Assembly (NCBI RefSeq): GCF_003589595.1
Contig: NW_020653200.1
Span: forward strand, 8,969,732-9,033,731
Origin: Hyposmocoma kahamanoa
Lineage: Eukaryota; Arthropoda; Insecta; Lepidoptera; Cosmopterigidae
Direction: 5' to 3'
Length of the DNA stretch: 64,000 nt
The notes under the pieces were generated by a model. It made no database searches and had not been told where the DNA came from. It saw only the letters and a list, made by a program, of their open reading frames with translations. Numbering within the stretch: position 1 is the stretch's first letter; every line of letters begins with the position of its first letter. Both the position numbers and the translations under genes were made by a program. This document shows, piece by piece, positions 1 to 14,000 of the stretch.

Positions 1-47
<47 letters not shown>
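1..47. repeat. (TG)n microsatellite
   Basis: Uninterrupted TG dinucleotides start the window, so the repeat probably extends beyond the left edge. Confidence 0.98.
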
Positions 48-51
<4 letters not shown>

Positions 52-183
52 CGGAACGTTCCCAAAATTAACCTCTATGGGTATGAAATACTCGCATCCA
101 ATGCAGTAGAAGCACATTTGCAGGTGGCAACACTGCATGGTAATGTCAAAAACGTCAAAGTCATCTTTTCGCGGTTTTATCGG

Positions 184-389
184 CATGCCGGATAAGGCAA
201 TTTTTCGCCATTTAGGCTACGTCGAGGGGTCGTACGGCGACTAAAAAAGTTATCGGCGACTCGGCGATATTTAGGCTATGTTTGAAATAGGAAGAGGCGA
301 TTTTAGGCTACTTAATAAAATGTCTGGATAATTTCAAATTTGATTGGGGATTTTGTGGGGAATGTAGTCACATAAGTCTGGCAACACTG
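184..389. mobile_element. Small hAT-like non-autonomous element
   Basis: It is flanked by the 8-bp direct repeat tttatcgg (176-183 and 390-397). The right end reads ctggcaacactg, the inverse of CAGTGTTGCCAG, a typical hAT terminus. The left end (catgccgg) matches less well. Near the right end, the stretch aatttcaaa...gattttgtggggaatg resembles the right end of the element at 33325-34166. Inside are three spaced copies of tttaggcta. Confidence 0.55.
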
Positions 390-397
390 TTTATCGG

Positions 398-2426
398 CAT
401 TGTGAATTTGTGATTTTTGCCACTTAAAAGAAGAAGAAGAAGAACGTGATTTTTGTGAACCATCTTTCTAATTTGTGTTGTGAACGTGTTATGAACGGCA
501 TTTACACGTATATAAAGTATTCGTCTTGCATGGGAATATTAATAATAATTGTATGCTTTGTAGTATGGTTGTATTGAATGGTTTAACAGTTTTTTTTTTC
601 TGGTAAAACTGCTGTTCAATTCAATGCTATTTGTGGTAATCGAATCAGACTTAATCAACATACAGAACGATGGAGCAAACTACCATCTACGTCTGTGGTG
701 TATCCACTAATTTTGACTGAAAAGTATTTCACAGTGTATGGTTACGGTACCGCTAATAACAACGACGATCAAGACGACGTCCAAACGACATGATTTCAAT
801 GTAAAACTACCACCAAAGGTAGTTTGAAACCAAGTATTCTCTTTAGCAGGGTTTATACATTCTCCGATGAGAGGATGTTTACCTGATAGTACTTTCAAAA
901 GCCTAGGTTTCATGAAAGGGAATTCTTTTTTTAAATAATTAAAAACGACCTACCTACTACGCATAATAGTCGCGACTCGCGCGGAAAAATTGAAACAAGC
1001 ACGCGCTATTCGCTATCTAAATTAGATCTGATTGAGACAGCCAATAGCGCTCACTCAACACACAAGCACCACACACACCTACGCTTTGTACACTTAATTT
1101 CGTATATATTTTTTATTTTGTTACACCTGTAATCATTTGGGCATTGGGTTTTGTTAATTGTAATTTCTGTAAAAATAATAATTTAAAACTTCTTTTTCAA
1201 GTTATGTATTGTGGAAGGAAAAAACTTTGAAGGAAATTGTTCGTTTCCACAAGTCGCGACAGATATATTAATAAAGTAATATGTATTTGTATTCTAAATA
1301 CACCCCATAAAATATATACATAATACATATAAGGAAGTATTTTGTAATTTGTAAATATTTCAATTAAGACGTAGCATGTATTTTGCCCAGCCCTGCCTTA
1401 TGAGAAATGGAAGAGTATACTTACGTGATATTGTGAGATTTTACTAAACCGAGTATGTATCAAAAGTACTTTTAGAATCGAATCCCTTATTCGATTCTAA
1501 AAGTACGCGATATCGAAAATATCGAGTACTTACTCATATATAACAACATAATCAATACTATGATGGATTAGTTTCTTTTCGGAAACTGAATATTGTATTT
1601 AAAAATCCTACTGCTATTTGGCAACAGATATTATTAGCTAATAAACACCTTAAATAAACAGCTTAATATTTATGAACTTTCGGTATTGCACATTTGAGAT
1701 GTTTACAGCTTCAACACGTATTCCACATTGTTATTTCGTCATTAGATCATCTAGCCTTCGACCAAATGCGTTCTGTAAATATTTTTATGTGAGTAATAAT
1801 ATTTTTGACTTTTCATTATATATTCTGATCAATGTAATTTACAGTTTGATTACTTAAAATTACTAGGACAAGAAACGATAATCATCACGATAATTAAAGC
1901 TTATAAAATTAATTGGGTACAAAATGCAACCACTAGCAAAATGTGTATCAGAGACCTATCCAAACGTATCAGTCTCAAAAAGTCACAAAGGAAATCGTTT
2001 TCACAAAGATTTTTCTTCGTATTTCTTTTGTTTCCTCACTGTTTGTCATTTAAAGTCATAACTTTACTCATTAAAAACACAAAACCAATAATATTATACT
2101 CAGCTTAACAGCATAAAAAAAGAATTCTGAAGAACCCTGTTTAAAACCCACCGTATTGCCAGTCCTCATGGTAAACCTTTAATTGATGTTCATCAACCAA
2201 TATGTAATAAATGTGTGAATAAAAAATAATAATAATAACTTTTAATATGAAAAAATCAATCCTTTTTAACGGCCATGAAAAGCTGAATGTATGTATCTGA
2301 ACACTTTACTGTACCACAAAAACAAATGATACGTAATATAACATAAATTTCAAAGATTCATGTACACAGGCGAGTTTACCGCATAAAGGAATTTCTTCCA
2401 GTAACAGTAGAAAATGTCGAATTATA
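398..2426. other. Gene-free stretch
   Basis: AT-rich with no convincing coding region. It holds an exact hairpin (1466-1506, listed separately). It could contain the missing first exon or promoter of Met, but no open reading frame with a good donor in the required phase was recognised. Confidence 0.5.
1466..1506. repeat. Perfect 18-bp hairpin with 5-nt loop
   Basis: The arm gtacttttagaatcgaat (1466-1483) is followed by ccctt and its exact inverse (1489-1506). Confidence 0.9.
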
Positions 2427-2427
2427 T

Positions 2428-2600
2428 GACGACTTCGGTGGCCTAATGGCTTACAAAGTGTGTTCAGGACAAGTAAGTCCCTGGTTCGATTGCCAGTTGG
2501 ACCAATTTGGGAAATAAACTCTTCTGATTTGCTCTGGTCTAGGTGTCCAATGTAGTACTCTTATGAGTACCAGAGCATCATAGCTCTGGGGCACAAGAAA
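2428..2600 (+). mobile_element. tRNA-derived SINE
   Basis: It has an A box-like TGGCCTAATGG at about 2439 and a B box-like GGTTCGATTGCC about 50 bases later, followed by a non-tRNA body. The tRNA-like head does not fold as a clean tRNA, so it is a SINE rather than a tRNA gene. Confidence 0.65.
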
Positions 2601-4908
2601 TTATTTTTAAAAACGCTTAATTTTGAAACTATATAATTCAACGGGAAAGTGACAACAGTCGCATTCAGTGGCATTAGATATTGCTTGTGTTGTTTATTTC
2701 ATCAGTCAACACTAAAATAAGATCAAGCTTTGTGTATAAGTGACACACTTCTTGGAGTATCCTCTTTACGCACTATATTTCACAAACCACTTATCACTGG
2801 TTCAGAAATTCTAAATTCTAAAGAAGGATGGCGACATTCCGTGTACGATTTTATGACCCAGTGACTTTGACGACGTGCTTTAAAGAGATCTATCAATACT
2901 TGTGATTCATTATCATAGCATCAAAAAAGCTAATTATGTACAACCTGAAGAAGCTGGGATTATAAAGTTGATACAGGTTATGTTTGTAACATTGCCCGTA
3001 TATTTCTTTATTATTCTATCCTATATTATTGTTTGTTCCCAAAAATAATAAAGAACTTATTGAATATTCCTAAATCTGCCAAACTCTGTCACATATAATT
3101 TATTTAAATAAACATTTAAAAACGTCTGCCGCAATGAAAATTAATAAAAATTAAATCTACCCAAATGACAGGCGATAAATGGTCACGCTGTTCTCAATCT
3201 CAATGTGATATTGACATTTGCAAGAGGCCTCTTGTCAAAATGTTCCTTTGCTAACTTTCTTATCTCTCATAAATATTTTCTAAACATTTTTGTCACATTG
3301 TCTTTTATTTTTAATTTTATGTCATTACTGTTTAATGGATTATTTAATTACGTATTTCATAGCTTTAGGGTCTTAGAATAATAACGCAAAGAATGATAGT
3401 TTCATATCAAACGAACTGTCACAAGTGAGGCAAAAATCAAATTCATGTAGACTAGTTTTAGTAGTAGGTTAATTTTCGGTTTTAGTGAATATTTATATAA
3501 AAATACAAGTTGAAACGCGTTACTTCCTTGTGGAATGTGATGTTAGTATCTATTTTAATGTTTGTCTGACGTATTTTTACACTCATTTATCGCACAATTC
3601 GTCATTTTTAGCTAAAATTCTTGATCTGTTCGCGCTTCAATTTGCCTCGTGTGCTGACTAGGTTTCTATGCTTTATTATTCTAAGTTTAGTGTTTTATGT
3701 GTGTACTATAAAATAACCAATACTTACGTACGTTTCATTTTAAGCATGATTGAATGTTTACCTACCTAAGTAGGAACATACAAGAACTACTACGTACGTA
3801 CAAGAACGTTAACTAATCTATAGTCGAACTGAATCAATTGCGTTGTGTTCTTGCAATATTAATCTAAAATACATTGTTGTACAATTTCTTAATTCCCGAC
3901 TTCTAAAAATATAAAATTATATTGATATCTAGGCATAAACTAAAACGTAAAATTATACTAGCAAAGTCCATGAACGGCTCTTCATCATCAATTCATTTTA
4001 TAATTGTCTTTCTATCTAAGCTTTCGCCATCCTTCTTTCTAAATTTGGTTTCTAATAAATTGTAAGATTTTATTACGCTTCATTGACGTTTCTTTAAACC
4101 CTTCGCGTGTTTGAACAATTTTACAAATTATTGTTTTTACTTATTGTTTTTACATTTACTGACCGAAGTAAACAGTGAAAACTTTTATTAAGTTCCGCAT
4201 GAAGGCAACCAAATGTTTCTAAGTTTCGTATGGTTTCTATTTCTATTTAAATTTGTAATTTCGTTAAAAATAAACCTATTTTACTCATATTTTTATAGTT
4301 CTGACGAACAGACTTATTGAATTACCACTTCTACTATTTGCACGAGCAACATGATCAACAATGTATGAAACGGTAGACAAAATAAAACAAATTGAGTTCA
4401 AAGCGCAAAAGTTTTATTACATTCGCCATTAATTGTCACCACAAGAAAACGACATTCGTCGGCAAAATTCGTAAACTTCGTAGCCTCGGTTAATGTGAAC
4501 TGTTGAGTAGGTCACAAAACAGAATTACTATAAATAATTATATGACAATCTGTGACTACAACTTCCTTTTGTAACTAAAAGAAGGTTTACAAATTATATT
4601 TTAATAGAGTAAAAAAGGGATATATTCCAAAAACAGACTTGCGAGGTTTTTAAATTTCACCGACGCGTTGTTTTTCTAAGTAAACTTAGATTGACGGGTC
4701 TAGTTGTAATATAAAATCATCATAAATTCCCTTTATATGCGATTCCCTTTATATTATATACGAGTTGTAACAATGTTTTGTTGTACCTAATGCATGAATA
4801 GCTCATCGCAGTAATTAGTAAAGTGCGTAATTTATCTAGGACTGTGATAACGTTTTCCAGGCTTTTATCATGGCATAGGTACCAACTGAATAAGCGTTTT
4901 GTCTGCAG
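2601..4908. other. Gene-free stretch upstream of the bHLH exon
   Basis: AT-rich, with no recognisable coding sequence or repeat. It is most likely an intron of Met, because the bHLH exon begins inside a codon. Confidence 0.5.
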
Positions 4909-5081
4909 AGACAATCCTCGTGAGATCAGGAACAAGGCAGAGAAGCAGCGGCGGGACAAGCTGAACCACTCAATCGCTGAGCTGGCATCTTTGGTCCCGC
5001 CGGTGGTGGCTACCAACCGCAAGATTGACAAGACTGGTATCCTCAGACTTACTGCCCACTATTTAAGAGCTCATCAGTATG
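4909..5081 (+). CDS. Met2: Met exon a: bHLH domain
   Basis: The acceptor is a pyrimidine stretch ending in CAG at 4906-4908; the first base completes a codon begun in an unseen upstream exon. It encodes residues 1-57, with a basic region (REIRNKAEKQRRDKLN, residues 4-19; Glu11 and Arg14/15 are the usual E-box contacts), helix 1 (SIAELASLV), a loop, and helix 2 (KIDKTGILRLTAHYLRAHQY). The donor is GTAAGT at 5082 in phase 1. Reading continues upstream of the acceptor without a stop, but there is no ATG in good context, so a preceding exon is expected. Confidence 0.92.
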
Positions 5082-8000
5082 GTAAGTCGTTACTTAATGT
5101 AAGTTTAGTGTTAATTACATTTAATGAAGAAATATTGTGGGTCAGGCTAGCCGTACATAAACCTACTGAGAATTAATGCGCTTATATTATCCAACATGAA
5201 AACCGAAAACCGACACCAATTAGTTCCGTCTAAATTGTGTTAAAGATACATTTATGTTCACCGTGAGTGTGGATAAAATATAAAAATACTATTTAAAAAA
5301 TCTTTCCATAAATTATTGGAAATTATTACGTCTAACACGCTTATATGGAGCTATTGTAACGAACTCGTTATTTAGTGTGTTACTTCACTTGGTATATATG
5401 AACATTTTACTTTTCGTACTACTTCGAATGCTTATTATTTGGTATTGGATTTAGTTCACTTAGTCTACATATTTATTAAATTTCTGTCCTTAGAAATGCA
5501 TAGCAAAATAATACTAAAACGTAGTTAGTAGGTGTCTCGATTGATCTATATACATTTTATAATTCACAAATGATTTTCTTGTTTCTCTACATTCCATAGT
5601 ATAATTGTTCAATGTCGGAATGCAAGCTCCACCCATACTAATTACTCAGGAAACACTCGACTAAATCTAAAAGTATCCTTGCGTTTATATTGTACTTTGA
5701 TTTTGAATTTATTTATATATAGCCGAGTTTCCTGGCCGTCAATGCAGGTACTCTCGTTTCGTATTATGTTATTGATTGCTCGCCGTTTCTGAGTGCAACA
5801 GAGTTGACCGAAATAATTGGCACATAATTAATTACCATCTATCACTTTGATTTTGTCAAAAAGTTACAACTAACATCTCTATTTATGTGCAAATTCTTGA
5901 GTACGTGAGTCAGGCAAAACTAAGAGTGAAGTTCATAACATAAAACGCTAATACATTGTAACAGCTTGTACCTACCGTATAATATTGTCTGTCAAAGAAT
6001 GCACGCTACTCTCGCTCTTCTGTTAAAATAGAACAACGCTTATAATTGAATGAGTAATTTGACAAATGCAATCAGTAACCGAGTGTGCGCTCGTATAAAC
6101 ACTATGTACCTATTACTAAACGCCCGGACACGCTGAGTCACTCAATTTGAATATTAATTTATGCTCATTTAATATAGTATTATATATCAGTAATACAAAA
6201 GCAAAAACAAACTTTACCTGTCAAGGGCGAGAACCGCTTACCATTAAAGAGATATTCCATAGGGCAATTGATAAACTTCATTCTCTATAACTAACCAAGT
6301 TATAGAGAATGAAGTATAAGTAATACTCCAACGAAAGTATATCAAAGTTGATGCAATTAATTGGAGTAAGCACTTACCGACACCAAAAACCCTCATTAGG
6401 ATTCCCTTATGCGGTTAGGACAATTTACAATCTGAGCCCCTGAGTATCTTTCAGAGATATGTTTAAAGAAATTTACTTTCTAACACTAGTGTCACATTAT
6501 ACTTGCGAAAATGTAATTTATTTTAGGAAAAATAGTAATTTATTCATGAAAAATAATGACAGACATAACATTAATATGAGAAATATAAATAAACGGGCTG
6601 TACTTCGCAGTCGTCTTTACGTACATAGTCACGTTATCTAAGGGGCAATGTATATATGCGCTTCAATGTATAATAAGATTTCGGTTGATATTCAAAATTT
6701 GTCATTCACGAGATTTAAAACTATAGTGAAACAAAAACTTTATATGAAAGGTTATTTATTACACACCTTCTTATATACTTCAATGACAAAAATCCGTGGT
6801 AGTGAAAGCTCTTACAGATTGTTTCGATCTATGATATTTGTAATAGATATTGTAAATTATAAATGAGTCAAATGTGTACATATGTTTATTTACAAAGAGT
6901 AACCCCTAAAGTTTCTTGTTCATCCTTCTCAGAAGAATCTGCCTTACGAATGAGCAGTAGAGTTTAATCAATATTTATATTTTAATATTTCAATAAAGAT
7001 TATTCGACTTTGTTTAAGTGTTTTTAGAAAGCGGTCAAGCTTCATTTTTTATGATATACCGGTCCATATTAGTAGCAGTGCCACTCAGAGCTTTATATCC
7101 TAAAGATCTGAAGGACACTGCCAAAGATGGCAAGTCCCTTGTGCCTGTAATTTCACTAGCACCCTTACCCTTCAACACAGGAATGCAGTAATGCTCACAT
7201 TACGCTTGGCGGCAGAGATAAGTAAGGTGACAGTTCTTCCCTGGACGAACTCTTTCACAAGTAGCTCTACTGCTACTAAAGCCGTTTAAATTTCTACGTG
7301 CAATACGTTCGAATTATTATTGCACGTAGGCGCACGCGGTTAGGCCAGCCGCACATCTTCGCTTTGTCAGTCAATAATGAATGTTGTGTAATTCGCACAA
7401 TATTTTCAATAATTTGTTTGGGTTCTGCTTCCAACTTGTTATGATTAGTCTTTGCTTACCAGTATCACAGTTTTACAAACCATTATGTTGTGCAATACAT
7501 TCATTTCAAGAACATATTCTTACGCAGAACAACAGTGGGAGAGTGTTTGCGGGGAAGTGGGCGCTGCGGGCCACATCAAACAAACATGCTTAAGTTTGTG
7601 GAATCGAGCGCTAAGTGTAGGCGCGTTTAAAATACTTTTCGAATACATTCAACGATTTTTACGAAAACCGTTGTATACACACATAACGATAATTCAACAC
7701 CAAATACTACGTTTACGGAACAACATTTTAGATACATTATTTGACTAACTACGTAACGTAGAATTTAATCACGGCCAAACTCATGTTTCTCAAATTTTTT
7801 TTTAATTAAATTGTTCATCTGAATACTATTGCATTATTATAGGTAAATTTAATAATTGAAAACTGAAAATATCTTAAAAGATTATTAATTGCTTGTGTTA
7901 ATAAATGATAACATTAATATGTAAGTTATCACATTTTAAAAAAATGTATGACATCATTTGCATATCTACGTGTGACAGCGTAATTGTCTTTACGGGTGGC

Positions 8001-11000
8001 TTCTTCTTTACGTTATTACCGAACATCAAAAGCGTTGCGCTACTGAAGGGAAGACATTATAATTCTGAGCCGGTACTGTGTAGAGATTTTCAATTTCCGG
8101 TGCCTGTAATAAATAGAAATTATTAGAATGAATATTTATTTTATTTATATTATTTTGTAATAATCAGAATTAGAATTGGATAATTTATGACTTCATAAAC
8201 GGCTGTCGTTATATCTTTTCAGTAAAGCTTTGTACATTTTTTTGCTCAAATTAGTGTTCAAGTTATGTAATATTTTCGATGCGGATTTTATCCCCACCAC
8301 TGCAATCAAAAGCGATACACCTTGTTGGCATATGACATCGATTGTCAGTTTCAGTGTCTTATACTTACTAAACTCCGTATCCACTTTCAATCAAGGCTTT
8401 AGTGACCTGCTCCAACGAGTTTTAAAATCGAATGTTAAACGATACTCTTCATTAAATTCGGACAAAGCGAACTTCTGGAAATAGTCTGACTTTTTTTGGC
8501 TATTTTTTAAAATCTTTACGATTTCGGATTATCCTATAAACTCAATGCCATCGTTTTCATCACCGAGCAATTTTAATGAACAAGATTTGATAATTCTGCT
8601 CAAGGTATATCTCAATCACAGCCTTGCTTTTCTGTGAAACCGTTGTTATATACACTTATCGATGTTTTTTTAAAAATAAAACATCAACTACTAGGAACTG
8701 GACCGCGCCTACTATGCTCTTTTATTGACATAAATCTAGAAGTCTCCAAATCTTCGGCATCATTTTTTTTTTATAATATCAAGTGACGGAACTAACAAGT
8801 CGTGCGCCTGATGGTAAGCCACACGCCTGTCCATAACAATTGCAGTGTTCTCAGAGCTTTAAATGCCACTGCGGCCGTCACCCTGAGACATAAGTTGACA
8901 TGTCCCTTGTGCCTGTAATTTCACCAGCACCCTTACCCTTCAAAACCGAAACACAGTAATGCTGAAATTACTGCTTGGTGGCAGAAATACGTAAGGTGAC
9001 AGTTACTCCCCTGACGAACTCTTTCACAAGGAGCTCTACTGCTACTAAAACCATATTGCATCCGTCAATCATGTTGCATCCATTGGTAATTGCAGCTACA
9101 ATACGTTTTTGAGATTTAATCCATATTTCAAAAAATTGCCCAGATCCTCAATTGCTTTTTCAGCGGTCATATTGCCTTGTATCCGCAATAAGGGTAAAGT
9201 TCGAAGTTTCTTTTGGGTATCTTCTGTTACAGTTAAATGTCCACTCTTCAAAGCTTACAGAAAAAGATTCACCACCTAACCACATTTACTTTATGTCCTG
9301 TATTAAAATACTTTTATTTTATTATCTTGCAAGACCATCTTTCTCTGATACAGTCAGGCGATTTTTGTAAGTGATATCGACCGTTCAGATACAGACGTGT
9401 CATGTCTTCCTAAGTAGTGAAAGTTCTGAATGGGACACCCGCTAAGCAAACCATGCGAAAAACTGTCGCTTCAGTACTACAGAGAGACAATTTAAAGGTT
9501 GACGTGAAGAAATCAGTTGATTTGGTTTTTCTTTGGCACTTGTATATCATCATCCTCTTCTATTATTGGTGAAATCGACGCAGTTGGAGGTATCGGATTA
9601 TTAATATACTTACAGTTTTGATATATTTGATTGGCATATTATTGAACTTCATAACAGTACGGAAAAATACTTATTTTAAGAACGCTGAATAACTGTTTAT
9701 TATTGTATTGCTATAATTAATACAAATTATTAATACAAAGATCGAAAGTAAAGAAAAATTCTTTCTATCTGACAGAACTCGAACCTGTGTCTGTATGCCA
9801 AACTAGGGCAACAAGAAATTTCTCACAGGTGACAACTACGACAAAAAACAATCTTCTTCTTAATCGCTTCTTCACTGCTGAGGATCGTGAGTCCACTTCA
9901 TCCTGCCAACCATTTGCCTCCATCGGTTCCACTCAGTCGCATGGTTTAGTGCGGCGCTAGCTCCCGTTGTTTGGACATCTGTTCCGACCATCTTTTGGGA
10001 CACCTGCCTAGGTCTTTTTCACTCCACCTTCCCTGTCACCATCAAACGCTCCAGGTTATCAGCATCTTTACGTGCCACATGACCAAACTAGCGTATCACA
10101 CGCTGCATGCAAGTTGAAGACAGACACTGAGCATTCTTTATCTTGAGTTCGTCAAGTACAAAGACATTGGTGGCTGTCCACAGTATCTTTAACTTTCTGC
10201 GCCAGCGCCACATTTCAAAGGCGTCTATTCTCTGCCTGCCGGCGACTTTCAGTGTCCATGTCTCTCAAAACAATAAACTTTTGAAATTTAATTAACGTTC
10301 AAGAAATTAATTTATTATTCTTTCAGCTCTATATTGTAATTGAATTTTAGATATTTTATTTCAATGAAACTGTAAATATGTAAATAGTTCTCTTTAATTT
10401 TTGTTATTTATTATATTATGTAATATCAAGAAGAATAAAAAGGTTCTTACTTTTTCACAGCGTCATTGTCTACACTAATGCAATCATCAACAACTTCACT
10501 TGAAAATAATACCACATCCAGCTCGAGTTAGAAACTGATAAATGAATGAATCGAATTAACCGGGAAATTCCCGAACATTTCGCCGTCAGTGCCGGTACAA
10601 AATAATAAATTGATCGAAACCCTAGTCGTAATAAAAAAAAGTCATAACAAATCTAATTAGTAATATTTATTTGGTTTCATTAGCTCTAATAGTTTTCAAT
10701 AATCACCTTAATTTCATGAAAGCAGTTTCTAAAGTATTATTTTAAGGACATTCTCTAAGTGAACTTATTGTAACAGGAATTAAATTACGTTGACAATTGT
10801 TGGGACTTAGTAATTTTTCTTGATCGAGCATTACGTTGCAGCGTCCACTAAAGCTTGTTGATCCTGGGTTATCGTCTTCCATTTCGTTTTGAGATGTATT
10901 CGTGTGCATTTTCTAGGTAAGTGGTTCTGTAACACAAGTCATCTCATTTGGACCGAACCTTTATTTACGTCATTGTTCATTTTGTCTATAGTCTCTAACC

Positions 11001-14000
11001 GCACGTGTTGCCTTATAGGCAACCAAACATACGATACTCGTATTATCTTAACTTTCTAAAACCAAATATAAAAGTATGAGTATAATGCAAATGTGACAAA
11101 ATCTACATCGACAGCGAAACATCCAAAACAGAAAAATTTTTAAAGTTGTAAAATCCAATAGTCGCCTCGGAAGGCCCTCGCGTAACATCGATTCTAATTG
11201 AAGACCAATCGTTTCTAATTGAAGACCAATCGGCGAAGACATAAACGAGGAAATATTTCTAGAATAAATATAAAAATGAAAAACAGAACCGCGCCAGGAA
11301 TGGATCAAATAGCAATCGAGTCAGAGCTAAATAGACATATGAATTTGATCAGTGCCACCAAGCTGAATCTAAACAGTACAAGTCCCTATTCTCAAAATTC
11401 TCACCTCAAAAACCTTCAACGAATACTGAAGAATGTTATCTATTTGCAACACGGGTTATAGAATATTCACAAACTTCCTTCTGCAATGACTAGTTACGAC
11501 TATAGCGGAACTGGGAATCACCTAGCATCATTCCTCAGTAATAGATCAACTGACGACCACATGTTTGCGCTCAGGCGAATACTTGATGAGTCTTGCATTG
11601 AACATTGAGAAAGCTTTTGATTCTGGCAACCCAAACGCACTCCGGGGTATATTTCTCAATAGAACGAATAAAGCCCTAATAAACAGAATTATTAAGACCT
11701 GAATGAACGAAATAACGCGCATTAAATGGTGTGTACAGCAAACCAAATGGATAACGAAAGGTAAAGGAGTAAAGCAAGCGTGCCCACTCTCACCACCATT
11801 GTTCATTCATTGTGATAATGGGCGACCTAATGAGAACTCTCCACCACAGGAACCAACATACCAGTAACAAAGGAAATTAACTATGTACGCAAGTATATAA
11901 ACTCTACTCACAGCCGGCAAACTATAGTACACACAAAATGTAAACAGGCTATCAAGAACACAAAAATAACAATCCATTTTGTAATGCTATCAAGAATAGA
12001 ATGTCGAACCGTCCGCTTAATATACAAGATGGTCATTGAAACCACAATGACATACGATCTCAAAATGCGCGGTGCACTAACAAAAAACCAATAGCGCGAA
12101 GCTAAGAAATTACGAAAGGCTAATACTTAGAAATATAATTAAGCAACCCAAATAAATGAAAGATACATTATATAGCGGAGGGATAAAATAATCACTAAAT
12201 AAATAAAATACGAACGACTCCATAAAACATAACATGAAATACTGTCAACGTAACAAAGATAAGAATAAATTTAAACAATCAGCAGAAGAAATGCGTAGAA
12301 TCCCGAAAACCGACAACGAATCTATAAGCGAAATAAATGATATAACTCGATTTGTATCGACGAGGACACAACTTCACCCAAGATAATCCTTTACGGCAGC
12401 ACGAAGCCCACCACAATCAACGCTCATCATTCCTGATACTACCTACCTACCTACCCAAATAACTAACTATCTTACTACTTACTTTCTATCACGCGCTGCA
12501 TAGCCGGCTGGAATTTGGAATTAGGAAGCAGTTAAATTTATTCGAATTATTTTGAAAAGTTAATATAATCGATCGGGAAACCATATCGTATGGGTAGCCA
12601 TAGAATAGATGAATTAAGCAAACGAAGGGGTGGGGTAGGATAGGTTTCGATTGACATATTTATTACCGATTAAAATATCACACTGTTCTCTTCAAAGAAT
12701 CTTAGCTCGTTTACAGGTGATGTAAAACGGAAGTAAATTCCGTTTGCTTTCTACTTATAACAAGACAACATGTGTGTATCTGTAAAAGTTTCTCTCATAC
12801 TTTTCAAAAAGTTAATGCCGATAACTAATAACACCCATTCCACTTAGCTGATATTACGACTTTCTTACACTGAAACCTGTCTCGCAGTATATAGTGTTCA
12901 AAAAACCATGTGGTTTGTTTCTTATATAATTCTATACACGCAACAAACACAATATACCTTTCTCTAGTGTCCAATTATTATTTCTTTGCAACGGTATACA
13001 TTGCTCTCAATTAATATTAAGTATATAATTTAAAACAATTTTTTTAAATATATAGACACACTCTTGGCCACAATCTCACCTGATGTTAAGCGACAATGAT
13101 ACGCGTTTGCCTTAAAAAAATACCTATTCACGCTAGCCTTGAATAGCCCCAAATCGTGCTTTTCGGGAAATACAGACAGAGCCAGTATAGCATTCCATTC
13201 ATTTGCCGTTTCGCATCAGAAAGGAGGAAGCAAAGCGCTTAGTGCGAATAGGTGGAATATCAACGACATAAGAATGGAGTGCTCCGGATCTTCTAGTCGA
13301 CCGAAGGAGGACCGGTGAGGGTGGAATTAAATTGAAAAGTTCCTGCGCACACTCCCAGAAATGTATCCGATAGAAAACCGACAAGCGGGCTATTTTTCTG
13401 CGAGTAATGATAAATTAGTATTTAGGGCGCATTCCCATTATGTCGTAACGTTTTATTTATCGTCTGTAGCGTCTAGTCTGTTCCCATATCACCACTGTCT
13501 GTCGTGACTGTGTTGTGGACGTTTATTTTATCGTTGAACGACTGTCGTGTCTAGCTGTTCCCACTAGATCGTGATGACAATGTATCGGTTCACGGCAGCC
13601 ACATTGTCGTTTTGCATGAGAGAATCGTTAGAAGCTGCGATTGTCTGTCATCACATTTTTATCGTGACTTTTTATTTATTGTCAGACGGTTGTCGTTCTA
13701 TCAATCAGCCTATTGCAATCCACTACTGGACATAAGCCTCCCCAAATGTACGCCATGGTGCCCGATCACGTGTTTTCCGCATCCAACCACTGCCCGCGAC
13801 CTTCTTCTACCCGTTGTCGTTCTAGGTCTTCCTATTGTCACGACAATCTCTCGTCGTAACGCCAAAAAAGTCGTAAACGACAATGAATCGTGTTGCTCTA
13901 TGTGTGAACAATTTCATTTAAATGTACAAGCCACGATACTTTAAACTGCACGACTATCTGTCGTCACGATATAATGGGAACGCGCCCTTAGGTAATAAAT

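Noticed and set aside
4720..5031. 103-codon minus-strand frame
   Set aside because: Antisense shadow of the bHLH exon.
8193..8484. Overlapping 65- and 84-codon frames on opposite strands
   Set aside because: AT-rich chance frames with no similarity to known domains.
11048..11806. Short frames on both strands
   Set aside because: Fragments over or next to a decayed LINE; none is a host gene.
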